A stretch of 64,000 bases of DNA from contig NZ_BMHQ01000005.1 of the NCBI RefSeq assembly GCF_014641195.1, forward strand, positions 124,001-188,000, written 5' to 3'. Positions 17,312-27,197 of this stretch are shown here, one piece after another. The notes under the pieces were generated by a model, which had not been told where the DNA came from, made no database searches, and saw only the letters and a program-made list of their open reading frames with translations. The translations under genes were made by a program, and so were the position numbers. Each line of letters opens with the position of its first letter. Position 1 is the stretch's first letter. The stretch is from Marinithermofilum abyssi. GTDB taxonomy: Bacteria; Bacillota; Bacilli; Thermoactinomycetales; DSM-45169.

Positions 17312-17490
17312 AGTCATTTCACAAACCATCTTTTCTGTTACGTTTCCGATTCATTTTTTATGCAACACCGGCAAAAACCCTTGCCCTGACTAAGGTTACG
17401 ACGGTTTCAGAGGGGATGAGTTCAATCTCGAATGGGTTCTCACCGGTTGCATAAAAACGGGTGGGTTTATGCACTTCACGAACCTTTTTA

Positions 17491-17518
17491 GGGGCATACC
17501 AGCGAAGCTGTCACCAGG
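17491..17518. repeat. Short dispersed repeat (GGGG-ATACCAGCGAAGC type)
   Basis: GGGGCATACCAGCG followed by AAGCTGTCACCAGG. Apart from one missing base this equals 47044-47072, and its first half recurs at 13328. The GGGGTA and CCAGC parts resemble Tn3-family ends, but the inner sequence does not. Confidence 0.55.
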
Positions 17519-17586
17519 AATAATGTCAACAAGTGTCAAAATCGAGAATATAATTGGCCATATTTCTGAAAAAGTGGTGAGAACAT

Positions 17587-18507
17587 TTGGAAGCTGAAGA
17601 GCAACATTTTTTGCGAAAAAGTTACGGTTGGGATAATTCAACGTCCTTTACATTGATACAGGAGGGAGAAAATAAAACTTACAAGGTATGCTCTTCAAGT
17701 GGAAATTGGGTTTTAAGAAAGTATCGCCGAAATCGTTTTGATGCATCTCAAATTAAAGCTGAGTTGGCATTGATTAGTACTTTAAGACCCCATTTCCCAA
17801 CCCCATCAATTCTAAAAAATCAAGATGGAGAGCTACTAACACTGGATGTACAAGGTTCTGTTGAACAGATATATGCGGTATTTCAATTTATTAAAGGTAA
17901 TACCCTCCATCTCCCAACAGCCAAAGATTATCGCAAGCTTGGTTTTTTGATGCGCCGCCTTCACGATGTTGCCGATCAAGTACAGAAAAAAGTAGCCGAA
18001 GATTGGCCAGGTTGGTCTAGACCTTTATACGACACAGTTACACTGATAGAAAAGCCCCTTCAACGGTTAATAAGTGCTTCCTTTTTAACGGAAGAAGATC
18101 GGGCATGTTGTATAAAAACTGCAAAACATATCAAAGGCCAATTGGAACAACTTGGTCTAGGTAAACGACAATTTGTACACGGGGATTTCCATTTTGGTAA
18201 TATCCTTGTTACTCATGATCGATGGGTTTGTTTAGATTTTGACGAATGTGGATGGGGACCTAGAAGCTTCGATATTGGTACTGTCCGGTTACATATGCGT
18301 GCAGCGGATCACTTAACTAAAATGTGGCCATTCTTCTCCCAGGGATATGGAAAAAAACTTTCCGAAGAAGAAATTCGGTTAGGAACAGCCCTTCGCATAT
18401 TTTATATGAGCGGGAAAATACCAATTCGCCAAGATATCGAAATGGTTCGAAGAGAACCAGCCGAACGAAGCTATATGCGATTCATTAATGAGGAGATAAC
18501 GGGATAA
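17587..18507 (+). CDS. APH/choline-kinase-family phosphotransferase
   Basis: The start is TTG 17587, seven bases after GGTGAG; the matching start is conserved in the second copy at 50028. The 306-residue product has the kinase-like N-lobe (LIQEGENKTYKV, NWVLRKYRRNRFDA), the catalytic loop FVHGDFHFGNILV near residue 200 and the metal-binding CLDFDECGWGPRSFDIG. These are the marks of aminoglycoside phosphotransferase-like kinases, which act on many small hydroxyl substrates (aminoglycosides, homoserine, fructosamine, Ser/Thr). I cannot assign resistance. It is intact, whereas the copy at 50 kb is frameshifted. Confidence 0.88.
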   Translation: MEAEEQHFLRKSYGWDNSTSFTLIQEGENKTYKVCSSSGNWVLRKYRRNRFDASQIKAELALISTLRPHFPTPSILKNQDGELLTLDVQGSVEQIYAVFQFIKGNTLHLPTAKDYRKLGFLMRRLHDVADQVQKKVAEDWPGWSRPLYDTVTLIEKPLQRLISASFLTEEDRACCIKTAKHIKGQLEQLGLGKRQFVHGDFHFGNILVTHDRWVCLDFDECGWGPRSFDIGTVRLHMRAADHLTKMWPFFSQGYGKKLSEEEIRLGTALRIFYMSGKIPIRQDIEMVRREPAERSYMRFINEEITG

Positions 18508-18554
18508 TCTATGGGGTCGGGTAGGGCAGGCTCCTTTCGGAGCCATTCCCCCCT

Positions 18555-19113
18555 TTATGAATGGCGATGCTTAAACGCTAATGGAGAAAAGCCTGTCATG
18601 TTGCGAAAAACACTGTAATAATGGGAAGGGTCATTAAAGCCTACCATCAAACAAATCTCCGTATTGTTTTTGTCCCCTTTTAACAATAAACGTTTGGCTT
18701 GCTCAATCCGAATTTGGTTTAGATAGCGTTTCGGACTTACCCCTGTTGTTTTCTTAAACATCCGTTGAAGGTGGTAGGAGCTGATTCCAAAACTGTTTGG
18801 ACAGTGTATGGAGGGTCCAAGGTTTATGGTATTCATCTTCAAGAACTTCCTTTACTTTTGCAATCAACTCTCTTTGAGGGTCATAAGTGGGGCTCAAATC
18901 AGGACGGCATCGTTTACAAGGCCGATACCCTTTTCGGAAGGGCTCCGCTATGTCAAAAAAGAACTCAACATTTTCCTGCTTAGGCGTTTTGGATTTACAT
19001 GAGGGACGGCAGAAGATTTTTGTTGTCTTAACTGCATAGTAAAACGATCCATCATACGATCTGTCACACTGAACAACAGCTTCCCACAACACTTCACGCT
19101 GAATCTTCATCAC
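18555..19113 (-). CDS. adaA: AdaA-like methylphosphotriester-DNA methyltransferase/AraC regulator, frameshifted
   Basis: Two overlapping frames join into one protein of about 185 residues. The N-terminus has the Ada zinc domain: FYYAVKTTKIFCRPSCKSKT and GYRPCKRCRPD supply the four Cys, the first being the methyl acceptor. The C-terminus is an AraC helix-turn-helix (SSYHLQRMFKKTTGVSPKRY, then EICLMVGFNDPSHYYSVF). The frame breaks at an A4 run near 18789-18792 (T4 on the coding strand); removing one base restores SKQFGISSYHLQRM. In B. subtilis AdaA senses alkylated phosphate and activates the alkylation response. Its start overlaps the permease stop by 20 bases, suggesting co-transcription. It is either a pseudogene or a sequence error. 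Confidence 0.8.
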
Positions 19114-20390
19114 CCGCCTCCTTTTTTATATTGCATCTTGGATTCATCTCTTGTTGTCTTATTGCTGTGATATATAAGAAGTACAAACCGCTCACCACTA
19201 CTGGAACTAACATATGTAAGCCTAGAAATGGAATCAAAAGGACCAGCACCATGAGGGAAATGAGACTGCAAATCCAAGGCTTGGAGTTTGTGTTGTTTAA
19301 TTTAAGGGATGCAGCCATCGAGAGGATATAGACCACCATGCCCAAGGAATTGGGAATAAAGAGTAATTGAGTAAAGTGAACCTTTGCTAATGTGGTCAAG
19401 CTAACCCCTAGACCAGCAAATAAGACGACAAGCCAAACGACGCGGGTTGGTGTATCCGTACGAGGATTTAAATAATAAAGCCGAGAAGGAAACGCATGAT
19501 CTCGACTTAATGCATAACCGAGTTGGGCGAGACTGGCGACAAAAGCATTGACTGTACCTGTACAGATAATGAGAGCCAACATGGCGGTAATGAATTGTGC
19601 TTTGAAACCTAACGCACGGTGAATCATGATTCCCACGGGTGAAGAGTCACTTTCCAGATTTCCATAGGTTCCGCTTCCAACGGTAATAAAACTCAGAAGC
19701 AGAAATACAGTACCGGTCACTACGGCGCTAATAAGCGCACTGAGTACTAAATCCGTTCTCGGATGTTTAAATCGGTCCGCTAAGCTGCAAATTGCTTCCC
19801 ACCCAAAGAAGGACCAAAAAATCATAATCACAGCCGTTCCTACCGGATACCACCCTTTGGGAGAAAAGGGATTGAAATTATCCCAGCGGACGTATGGCAA
19901 TGTGACTGACACTGCAATACATAGGAGGAAAAGCAAAAGAGTGCCCAGCACCAAGGACAATTTTCCACTGATTTGTACTCCAAAATGGTTGGATAGCCCT
20001 CCTATGAACAAAATAAAACAGGCAATACTAGCAATTTCAACTGCTGACAAATTAAATGTTGTTCCGATATAACTAGCACCTGTTAAAAGAAACAATGATC
20101 TGCCCAACCGCAGCGGTCAAAAAATAAAACCATCCCACCAGATCACCTATATGTTTACCAAAAGCAAGGCGAGCAAAAGTGGCTGCTCCTCCGACGTCAG
20201 GGTATGAGCGTGACAAAGCCGCAAATGTGTAGGCTAAAGGGAAGCTAAACAGGATCATAAGCGCCCACGATAAAATAGAGGCTGGACCCGCAACCGTTGC
20301 TGTACTCGCTGATAAAAACAAAGTCCCTGAACCAAGGATAGCCGTAACATATAAAGCGACAGCTTCGAGTAAATTAATGGACCGCTTCAT
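19094..20390 (-). CDS. APC-superfamily amino-acid permease, frameshifted
   Basis: Two frames (20073-20390 and 19094-20107) together give a ~431-residue, about 12-helix transporter. The N-terminus LEAVALYVTAILGSGTLFLS has the helix-1 glycine motif of APC permeases, and PDVGGAATFARLAFG (helix 2-3) is typical. An A4 run at 20095-20098 holds one base too many; deleting it gives VGQIIVSLTGASYIGTTF without interruption. It resembles YjeH/YfnA-like members and would import or exchange amino acids by proton symport. It precedes adaA in the same direction. Confidence 0.8.
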
Positions 20391-20546
20391 GCTTTAACCT
20401 CCCCTGTTCCTGTTTCCACTCATATCACCTTTTAGATATCATAATAAAATGAAAAAATCGTGTGGTTTTTTTGCGAAGTAATTTATGTCAAAGGGGTCAC
20501 TGTACCATTTCGGGTAAACTGTACGTTTAGACACAATTTAGACACA

Positions 20547-20583
20547 AAATCACCGACCCCTGTAGCTAAGGAGCCGGTGATTA
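20547..20583. terminator. Hairpin between asparaginase and permease
   Basis: Stem AATCACCG / CGGTGATT extended by GGCTCC pairing with GGGGTC-type bases. It lies about 70 bases past the stop of the isoaspartyl peptidase gene on the minus strand. Confidence 0.6.
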
Positions 20584-20655
20584 TCACGTCGGCGGCCAGC
20601 GGAACTCTATCCGAACACTGACCGCTTATCTCCGGTCTTCCGCACTCTTTGCTTC

Positions 20656-21678
20656 TTATTTCTCATCTTCCGCCGACAGCACGATTACCATGTTCCCTTT
20701 ATTGGTCATGTACCCGTAGAACATACCCGGTGAGGTATGGGGAGAAGCGAAGTTCCCTTGATGGTCGATAGCAATAACTCCACCGGTGCCGCCCAGTCTC
20801 ATCAGCTTCTTCTTGACAACTTCATCGGCCGCTTCTTTGACGGAGGTCTTCTGATACTTGACCAACGCGGCGATGTCGTGTGCCGCCGTTCCCCGGATGA
20901 AGACTTCACCTTTGCCCGTGGCAGAAACGGCGACACTTTCGTTATCCGCGTAAGTTCCTGCTCCGATAATCGGAGAGTCTCCAACCCGGCCTACCGCTTT
21001 GTTCGTCAATCCCCCCGTAGAGGTTCCTGCGGCCAGGTTCCCGTCTGAGTCCAAGGCAATGGCTCCCACCGTTCCGTGTTGATCGGTTTGGACTTGCTGT
21101 TTTTTCTTGGCTTCCATGAGTTCATTCCATCGGCGTTCGGTGTAGAAATAATCTTGGGTGACCGGTTTCAGACCATGTTCCATCCCGAACCGGTCCGCCG
21201 CTTCCCCGGCCAGCATGACATGGGGTGACTTTTCCATGACCAAACGAGCCAAGGTAATGGGGTTCTTCGTGTTCTTCACCCCAGCGACGGATCCGGCACT
21301 CAGGTCTTTTCCGTTCATGATAGAGGCATCCAGTTCGTGACCAGCATCCGTATTGAAGACGGCCCCTTTCCCCGCATTAAAAAGGGGAGAGTCCTCCAGC
21401 ACTTTGATGGCGGATTCCACCGCGTTCAGGCTGCTTCCCCCGGAATCCAGTTCTTTTTTTCCGGACTGCAGGGCTTTCTCCATCGTCTTTCGGTATTCGT
21501 CGGCGTTCTCGGGAGCCGAGGTGTTTCCGTGAGTACCGCCATGAATGGCGAGGATGACTTTCTCTTGTTCCTGCTTGACGGGTTCTTCTTCATCGGCTCC
21601 ATAAGCACCTGTTATAATCAGCGACGAAGCGACCACGGCAGTGACAGCGATCCAACCCCAACGCGAGGAGATTTTCAT
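20656..21678 (-). CDS. Exported isoaspartyl peptidase / plant-type L-asparaginase (Ntn hydrolase)
   Basis: The 340-residue precursor has a signal peptide (AVTAVVASSLIITGAYGAD). The mature part follows the T2 family: AIHGGTHGNTSAP at the start, LFNAGKGAVFN, and the self-cleavage site HGTVGAIALDSDGNLAAGTS with the nucleophile Thr near residue 202, then GDSPIIGAGTYADN. The precursor should cleave itself into two chains and hydrolyse isoaspartyl dipeptides or asparagine. Export is less common than cytoplasmic forms in Bacillota. It is intact and monocistronic with its own ribosome site (AAAGGAGG). Confidence 0.92.
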   Translation of the reverse strand: MKISSRWGWIAVTAVVASSLIITGAYGADEEEPVKQEQEKVILAIHGGTHGNTSAPENADEYRKTMEKALQSGKKELDSGGSSLNAVESAIKVLEDSPLFNAGKGAVFNTDAGHELDASIMNGKDLSAGSVAGVKNTKNPITLARLVMEKSPHVMLAGEAADRFGMEHGLKPVTQDYFYTERRWNELMEAKKKQQVQTDQHGTVGAIALDSDGNLAAGTSTGGLTNKAVGRVGDSPIIGAGTYADNESVAVSATGKGEVFIRGTAAHDIAALVKYQKTSVKEAADEVVKKKLMRLGGTGGVIAIDHQGNFASPHTSPGMFYGYMTNKGNMVIVLSAEDEK

Positions 21679-22469
21679 GCGATGTCCTCCTTTTCATTCG
21701 TTGACACAAAATTTCGACAACAAGGGAGGAGATCCTTCAACATTTTTTAAACGAAAAACAACGCACGGGTCCGGGTCGCACAGGTTTCGTCCCGTTCGGG
21801 AATGGCATCGGAAATAAGGGTTTCGCCGGTGTTTTGACCTTACCGTACAATTTACCCGGATCGGTACGGTGACCCCTTCGGTACGGCTCGACGGTTCCGC
21901 GCACGGCGGTTGATACGAGCTGATCGTGGGGAGCGAGCGACGGAAGGAGAGAAAAGAGTCCCGAAACGGGAGTATCAAGTCGGGAACCGACAGGTAGTAA
22001 TATTAGTTACGAATTGAAGAGGATCGTGTACCATATGAATCAAAAGAAACTTGGGGCCTCATTTGGCCCCTTTTTTGGGGTATCATTTAGGATTAATTAA
22101 AATACTTTACATATACATTGACACAGCCTTTTTTTCCTTATACTCCCCAAAAGATGACAGCCCGGAGCTGTGTCTTTGGTTCACAGTGCCTTAATATCCA
22201 CGCCATACCCTATTTTCAACTCCCGCCGCGTCAAACTCCGCGCTCTTGAAAGTAATTCACCCACCGCGAAAAATCGTATGATCCTATCAACAACCCACCT
22301 CACGGGTTGAGACTCAAATCTCGGGAAACGGAAGCCGTTTCCATGTTTGTTCAGCATGCTATAGCATACGAAATCCTGTTTTCAGACTCTCAATTTATAT
22401 TGTAATGTAATGTTAGGTGAAGCAAGGGTTCGGTCTGGGATGTTTCCACTCACCGGAACTAACCAGACC
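21679..22469. other. Long intergenic region (about 790 bases)
   Basis: No gene is supported. It contains a good plus-strand terminator at 22053-22076, a GGAAACGG/CCGTTTCC hairpin near 22323-22341 and a GC-rich stretch (21750-22010) unlike the AT-rich right part. The right end (22418-22469) can fold (TTAGGT...ACCTAA) and may end the SIS gene transcript. It looks like a junction between unrelated blocks. Confidence 0.4.
22053..22076 (+). terminator. Rho-independent terminator, orphan
   Basis: Stem GGGGCC / GGCCCC with loop TCATTT and six T. No intact plus-strand gene precedes it, so it probably marks a lost gene. Confidence 0.7.
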
Positions 22470-23201
22470 TTACCTAAGCAACGGAATTCGCTTTTGATAC
22501 TTTTGCATATTTCTTCGATTTTGGTCATCTGTTCCGTCCAAGTTGGCACTGCGAATGAGGGGAGGCTTGATCCCTTTCTCCACCATATTTTCAATTGCCA
22601 TACTCATCAGCGTTTGAACTAAAACAATCCCCACTACGGAAGAAGTGGCGCCATACCGTTCGTTTAAACCTGGAATCTCTAATTGGGCATCGCCAATTTC
22701 CCCACAATTGTCTAAAGCCAAATCAGTAATCTCAAAAAGCCTTTTACCGCTTGGATGACGTGAGGAGACGGATTTAGAATGGGCAAAGGAAGAAATAGAA
22801 AGGGTATATACTTTTCGCTCTTTTGCATAAAGGGCTGCATCTATTGGGACAACGTTGCGCCCGGAATTGGATACGATAAAAAATAGGTCGTTTTCCCTAA
22901 AATCCACATCCTCTAATATTGCTTCCACATATCCTGTTAACCGTTCTAGGCGAGTGCTTTTAATAACACCATTATGCAACATTAACCCCGGATCCAATAT
23001 TGGGTTGACAAAAAAAGATCCGCCAGCTCGAAAGAAGATTTCTTCCGCAATCATATGGGAATGACCGCACCCTAATACATGCAACACTCCACCTTGTTCC
23101 ACGCCTTTTACCAAGCGCTGTGCCGCTATCTCCAATTTATCCATTTGTGTTTCGACTGCCCGTTCAATTTTTTGGATCACACCACTTACATACGGATGCA
23201 C
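22470..23201 (-). CDS. SIS-domain sugar-phosphate isomerase-like protein (UPF0309 type)
   Basis: The 243 residues contain a SIS fold: HVLGCGHSHMIAEEIFFRAG at the N-terminus, FFIVSNSGRNVVPID near residue 105 as the phosphosugar Ser loop, and KVYTLSISSFAHSKSVSSRH. UPF0309 proteins are usually found beside amino-sugar PTS or ABC genes. It is the last gene of the sugar operon after the ceramidase-like gene (72-base gap). A role as an isomerase or deaminase for the imported phosphosugar is inferred. Confidence 0.82.
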   Translation of the reverse strand: MHPYVSGVIQKIERAVETQMDKLEIAAQRLVKGVEQGGVLHVLGCGHSHMIAEEIFFRAGGSFFVNPILDPGLMLHNGVIKSTRLERLTGYVEAILEDVDFRENDLFFIVSNSGRNVVPIDAALYAKERKVYTLSISSFAHSKSVSSRHPSGKRLFEITDLALDNCGEIGDAQLEIPGLNERYGATSSVVGIVLVQTLMSMAIENMVEKGIKPPLIRSANLDGTDDQNRRNMQKYQKRIPLLR

Positions 23202-23272
23202 CCTTGTCTCCCCTTCATAGAAAATCCCCCGTCAACCGCCTGGGGGGTTGATTGTCTTTTCTTAAATTCTCC

Positions 23273-24466
23273 TTAACTTATCCCTTTCAAATCGGCGATC
23301 AGCCTTCGAATATCCCTTGTATCATATAATGTCATGACCGACTCGTAAGAAACGTCATCCTCCGGCATCAAATAACCGGGATAATCATTCGCATATCCAA
23401 TGATCCATCGGCTCGCAGGAAAACGCGTTCGCTCCCTATTATCCACCAAGAACGAGCATAGTGGGAGCTCACCAGGAACCCAACGGATTGACCACGGGCC
23501 AATCTTCCATGTAGACACATCCAATGCATAGGGAGGAAGGGTCACACTGGAAATAAATCCAATCCCTTCTGAAATGTCCTCTGGCAACGACAAATCCGGG
23601 GAGTCTTCAAGCCGGACCTTTGGACGAAGGGAATAAGACATTTTACTTGCAACAATATTGGAAGGCTGGATTTCGCTATCCCAGTGGGAATGATCCAAAA
23701 CATCCACAATTTGATCAGTTAATCGGGAAGCCAATAATTCTAGTTCCCGAACGCTCGATTCCCTACGGGTATACCGAGTGCTGATATCCGCTGCAGGTCC
23801 ATTCCATATTCCACCGACGAGATATCCCTTTTCCATCAATTGTTGTGCCGCCGTTCCATGAAGATCCGGACTAATCAATGTGTGGTAACGGTTAAGGACG
23901 GTAGGATGACAAGGATAATTCGCCCAAAGAATCGGTTGCTTTTTAGCACGGATAAATTGCGCGACTTGAAGGGGGACCCAGGGAAAAACTCCCTGATCCC
24001 GACGACTGGCCCCAACGTTTGGAATCGCATGATTATAGAGTCGAATCGATACCAAATCATCCATCGACTCCTGGGCTTCCTGAATCGATTCCACGATGAC
24101 CCGGCAGGTTTCCTCATCTGGATCCGATGCAGCAATTACATCTGGGAACACTTGGGCCATTACATCTTCCTCGCAAAAAGCGGCAATGGTCGAAGAATGA
24201 GAATGTGTTGAGGCGATGGTAAGGTAATCGCAATAATCGAAACCAATGTCCTGAATCTTCTCTTTGATCCGCTCGGCCCATTTTTTCCCGATAGCAAGAC
24301 CGTCAATCAATACAGCGGTAAAAAGTTCCCCCGTTTTGTTTTCTATTACCGTAACCCCAAAATAAAGCGGTCGATGTTCAGCGGTAGCATGCCGAATAGG
24401 GCGATAACCGGATAATGGTGCCCCAGGCTGAGACATCCATATTCGGGTGGACATTCCAACTCTCAT
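23273..24466 (-). CDS. Neutral/alkaline ceramidase N-terminal-like hydrolase in a PTS operon
   Basis: The 397-residue protein has no signal peptide. TIASTHSHSSTIAAF resembles the zinc-binding HTHSGP block of neutral ceramidases, and WANYPCHPTVLNRYHTLISP, then DLHGTAAQQL, matches their HPT and D-G blocks. True ceramidases are ~700 residues and exported; this is a short cytoplasmic form of the kind seen in carbohydrate operons, so the substrate is probably a sugar amide or ester rather than ceramide. It lies between PTS EIIA (18-base gap) and the SIS gene. An amide-cleaving (deacetylase-like) step for an N-acylated sugar would complete the pathway, but this is speculation. Confidence 0.65.
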   Translation of the reverse strand: MRVGMSTRIWMSQPGAPLSGYRPIRHATAEHRPLYFGVTVIENKTGELFTAVLIDGLAIGKKWAERIKEKIQDIGFDYCDYLTIASTHSHSSTIAAFCEEDVMAQVFPDVIAASDPDEETCRVIVESIQEAQESMDDLVSIRLYNHAIPNVGASRRDQGVFPWVPLQVAQFIRAKKQPILWANYPCHPTVLNRYHTLISPDLHGTAAQQLMEKGYLVGGIWNGPAADISTRYTRRESSVRELELLASRLTDQIVDVLDHSHWDSEIQPSNIVASKMSYSLRPKVRLEDSPDLSLPEDISEGIGFISSVTLPPYALDVSTWKIGPWSIRWVPGELPLCSFLVDNRERTRFPASRWIIGYANDYPGYLMPEDDVSYESVMTLYDTRDIRRLIADLKGIS

Positions 24467-24484
24467 CGAGATTCACCTACCCGT

Positions 24485-24895
24485 TTAAACAATCGGTACA
24501 CACGGCGGATCAGGGAAAGGTTTGATCCCCTCTTTTCCTGCTTGAATCGCCTTCTCCACTGCCCGGGATATTGTCAGATGCTCCCGCTCGAAAAGTGCCT
24601 CCAGGATCATCGGTAGATTGGCCCCGGCAACTACGCCCGTTTGCTCCATCTCCCTTGAAAGCAATGCGCTGACTTTGAAAGGGGTGCCTCCCACTAGATC
24701 GGTGAAAAACAGAATGCCTGTCACCGGTTCAAGCCCAGCGACAACATCCTTCAATTTTTTCTCCAGGTCTTCGGTAGAATCATGGGGTTCAAAAGAAATA
24801 TCCGCAATTTTCGGCTGTTTCCCTGCAATCAGTTCTACCGAGCTTTTTAAGGCAGATGCGAATGCTCCATGTCCGATAATCACGATTCCAATCAC
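24485..24895 (-). CDS. PTS mannose-family EIIA component
   Basis: The likely start is GTG 24895, after AGGAGGGA; the longer frame to 24979 would overlap IID and lacks a ribosome site. About 136 residues. The phosphorylated His lies in VIGIVIIGHGAFASAL near the N-terminus, and FFTDLVGGTPFKVS is the conserved second loop of the Man EIIA fold. It takes phosphate from HPr and gives it to the IIB protein encoded at 26525. It is the fourth PTS gene in the order IIB-IIC-IID-IIA. Confidence 0.93.
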   Translation of the reverse strand: MIGIVIIGHGAFASALKSSVELIAGKQPKIADISFEPHDSTEDLEKKLKDVVAGLEPVTGILFFTDLVGGTPFKVSALLSREMEQTGVVAGANLPMILEALFEREHLTISRAVEKAIQAGKEGIKPFPDPPCVPIV

Positions 24896-24926
24896 AGGGG
24901 TCCCTCCTATTTGAGTTCCTTGAACC

Positions 24927-25760
24927 TTACAAAATTCCGATGTACTTTCCGGCCACACCAATAAGGACCGTGGCTCCAATCAATTTCAACGGTGAAAACC
25001 CTTTCTTTAATAGGAAGTACATAAGCAATGTATAGGTTAAAGGAAGGAGATTAGGCATAATCTTGTCAAGCAGCTCTTTTTGAATCTCAAATTGATCCTT
25101 GCCTATTGGTATCTTCGCCGAAGTGCTTAATTTGACATACGAAGCGATCATTCCACCCACGACTGTAAGTCCAACAATGGATGCAGCCCGGGCAATCGCC
25201 TGAGTTCCTGATTTCAACTTTTGTAGCGCTTTGACGCCCGTATTGTAACCGTAAAAAATCCCTCCAAACCTTAATGCCAAATGAATCGCATTAAAGGTCA
25301 ACAGAAAGATAATTGGACCGGCAAGGCTTCCTTCCATCGCAATCGAAGCACCAATGCCTGCCGTGATTGGCAACAACGTCAGCCACGCGACCGCATCCCC
25401 GACTCCTCCAAGCGGTCCCATCATCCCGACCTTAATTCCGCGAATCGTATCCGGTTTTTCCCTGGACTCCTCCATCGCAGCGACAATACCGAGAATCGGT
25501 GTGACGAGGAAGGGGTGTGTATTAAAAAAGTCCAGGTGACGTTTCATCGCGTCGGATAACCCTTCCCGCTTTCGATAAATTTTCTTAAGCGCCGGCATCA
25601 GGCTGTACAACCAACCACCGGCTTGCATGCGCTCATAATTGAACGACGACTGCAAAAAGAAGGAGCGAACGGCCATGCGCATTAGATCTTTTTTCGTTAT
25701 ATTTTTGTCCGGTTGATTACCTTCGACAGTCTGATTTACGGATTTCTCTTCAGATGCCAC
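24927..25760 (-). CDS. PTS mannose-family EIID membrane component
   Basis: The 277 residues include the IID signatures SFFLQSSFNYERMQAGGWLY at the N-terminus, FFNTHPFLVTPILGIVAAME and GMMGPLGGVGDAVAW. The C-terminal membrane segment is present. It forms the sugar channel with IIC, whose stop codon it overlaps by 11 bases, implying translational coupling. Confidence 0.95.
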   Translation of the reverse strand: MASEEKSVNQTVEGNQPDKNITKKDLMRMAVRSFFLQSSFNYERMQAGGWLYSLMPALKKIYRKREGLSDAMKRHLDFFNTHPFLVTPILGIVAAMEESREKPDTIRGIKVGMMGPLGGVGDAVAWLTLLPITAGIGASIAMEGSLAGPIIFLLTFNAIHLALRFGGIFYGYNTGVKALQKLKSGTQAIARAASIVGLTVVGGMIASYVKLSTSAKIPIGKDQFEIQKELLDKIMPNLLPLTYTLLMYFLLKKGFSPLKLIGATVLIGVAGKYIGIL

Positions 25761-26505
25761 TTGCCTTCTCCTCCTTCAACGATGAGGTTTCTCCTTTGTA
25801 GTAATCGTACAGGGCAAAGGCTAGTGCCAAGATGGCTAGCCCCAACAAACTGATGTTCGAGTACGTAACGATAGCAAAACCGGCCAATAAAAAGGCCACA
25901 TATTGTTTTTTTAGCATTACAGTAAGCAACATGGCGAAACCGATTGCCGGCATAATTCCGCCGGCCACCGACAATCCGTTCATTAGCCAGGAAGGCAAGC
26001 TATCCACCAAAGATTTTGCGGTTTCTACACCGAAATAAATCGGCAAGAATGCAATAATAATATTGAAAATAAAAAGCACACCCATGCCCGACAAATTGAG
26101 CCAATCAGTCGCCCGATCATTGGCTTTCTCTGCATATCGGTCCATTTTATGCATAACTGGAGAATAGACCGTAAAGAGCAAAGTAATCGCCCCTTGAACT
26201 GCCACTGCGAAGGGAACAGCGATGCTGACAGCCACTTTTGGATCTTGATCGAGCAAAATCGCGAAAGCAGTACCCATGACTCCGCCGATCACTACATTGG
26301 GAGGTTGAGCACCCGCCAACGGTACCATCCCCATCCAAACCAACTCCAACGTAGCCCCAGCAATCAATCCGGTTTGAAAATCGCCTAGGATCAGCCCAAC
26401 AACCATCCCTGTCACGATTGGTCGGTGAAGATGGGTCAAGCCATTGAACTGATCAATTCCTGCGATTCCCGCCCACAAAGCGATTAACAGCGCTTCGGTT
26501 AACAT
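25750..26505 (-). CDS. PTS mannose-family EIIC membrane component
   Basis: The 251-residue permease starts with LLIALWAGIAGIDQFNGLTH and contains VVGLILGDFQTGLIAGATLE, hallmarks of the sorbose/AgaC-type IIC. About seven hydrophobic segments. It works with IID (overlapping gene) and follows IIB by 20 bases. Confidence 0.95.
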   Translation of the reverse strand: MLTEALLIALWAGIAGIDQFNGLTHLHRPIVTGMVVGLILGDFQTGLIAGATLELVWMGMVPLAGAQPPNVVIGGVMGTAFAILLDQDPKVAVSIAVPFAVAVQGAITLLFTVYSPVMHKMDRYAEKANDRATDWLNLSGMGVLFIFNIIIAFLPIYFGVETAKSLVDSLPSWLMNGLSVAGGIMPAIGFAMLLTVMLKKQYVAFLLAGFAIVTYSNISLLGLAILALAFALYDYYKGETSSLKEEKASGI

Positions 26506-26524
26506 TCGGATGTCCCCTCTCCTT

Positions 26525-26995
26525 CTATATTAAATCGATGATATTCTCTCCTTTTTCACTCGGCACACGCTGAATTTCCAAGTGGACACCCAGCTTATTT
26601 AATTCTCGAAATGTCTCCCTATCATCCTCGTCTACCGACACGGTACTGGTTAATTGCTCCTTCCCCTCTGAATAATGCATATTTCCAATGTTGACCTTTT
26701 GAATCGGAACGCCTCCTTTTACTAATTTTAAAATGTCTTGCGGTGTTTTGACGATTAAGGCGATTTTTTGATCGTCGGAAGCCAGACCAATTTTATCAAT
26801 GGTCTCTTGAATCGTGAAATAACGGGTTTCTACTCCTGACACAGCCATATCCATTAAACTTTGCTGCACTACGTCCCCTGCAACTTTATCATTGGCAACG
26901 ACGATCAGATTAGCTCCTACATGGTTAGACCAAGTGACAGCAACTTGACCATGAATAAGCCGATTATCGATGCGAGTTAGTAAAATATTTAGCAT
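26525..26995 (-). CDS. PTS mannose-family EIIB component
   Basis: The 156-residue cytoplasmic protein carries the phosphorylation His in LTRIDNRLIHGQVAVTW near residue 15 and KVNIGNMHYSEGKEQL, both typical of Man/Sor/Aga IIB. It passes phosphate from EIIA to the incoming sugar. It is the first PTS gene after a 200-base gap. Confidence 0.95.
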   Translation of the reverse strand: MLNILLTRIDNRLIHGQVAVTWSNHVGANLIVVANDKVAGDVVQQSLMDMAVSGVETRYFTIQETIDKIGLASDDQKIALIVKTPQDILKLVKGGVPIQKVNIGNMHYSEGKEQLTSTVSVDEDDRETFRELNKLGVHLEIQRVPSEKGENIIDLI

Positions 26996-27197
26996 CCCGT
27001 ATCCTCCTTTTTGATAACACTATATTTCATGTTCCATGCTAAAAAGTTACGGAAGAAGATTTCATCGTTATGACTAGAGTTTAATCCAGAATAAGAATTA
27101 AAAATTTATAATATACAGAAAATTTATTTCTTGTTTTTTTCAACCTGGTTAATTCTGATCTATCCAGAATCCCAGGCCTTTAATTGAACCTCTTTTT
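26996..27197. promoter_or_regulatory. Gap before the PTS genes with repeated ATCCAGAAT
   Basis: The nonamer ATCCAGAAT occurs twice in this AT-rich gap (near 27087 and 27165), and an inverted ATTCTGAT lies beside the second copy. A second promoter or operator for the GntR-type regulator is possible. I did not find a clear sigma-54 (-24/-12) site, which many mannose-PTS operons use. Confidence 0.35.

Noticed and set aside
17587-18507. Call as an aminoglycoside resistance gene
   Set aside because: The kinase motifs are shared by many substrates; nothing in the sequence points to aminoglycosides.
21750-22020. Riboswitch or T-box in the GC-rich gap upstream of the asparaginase gene
   Set aside because: No T-box sequence or recognisable aptamer core was found.
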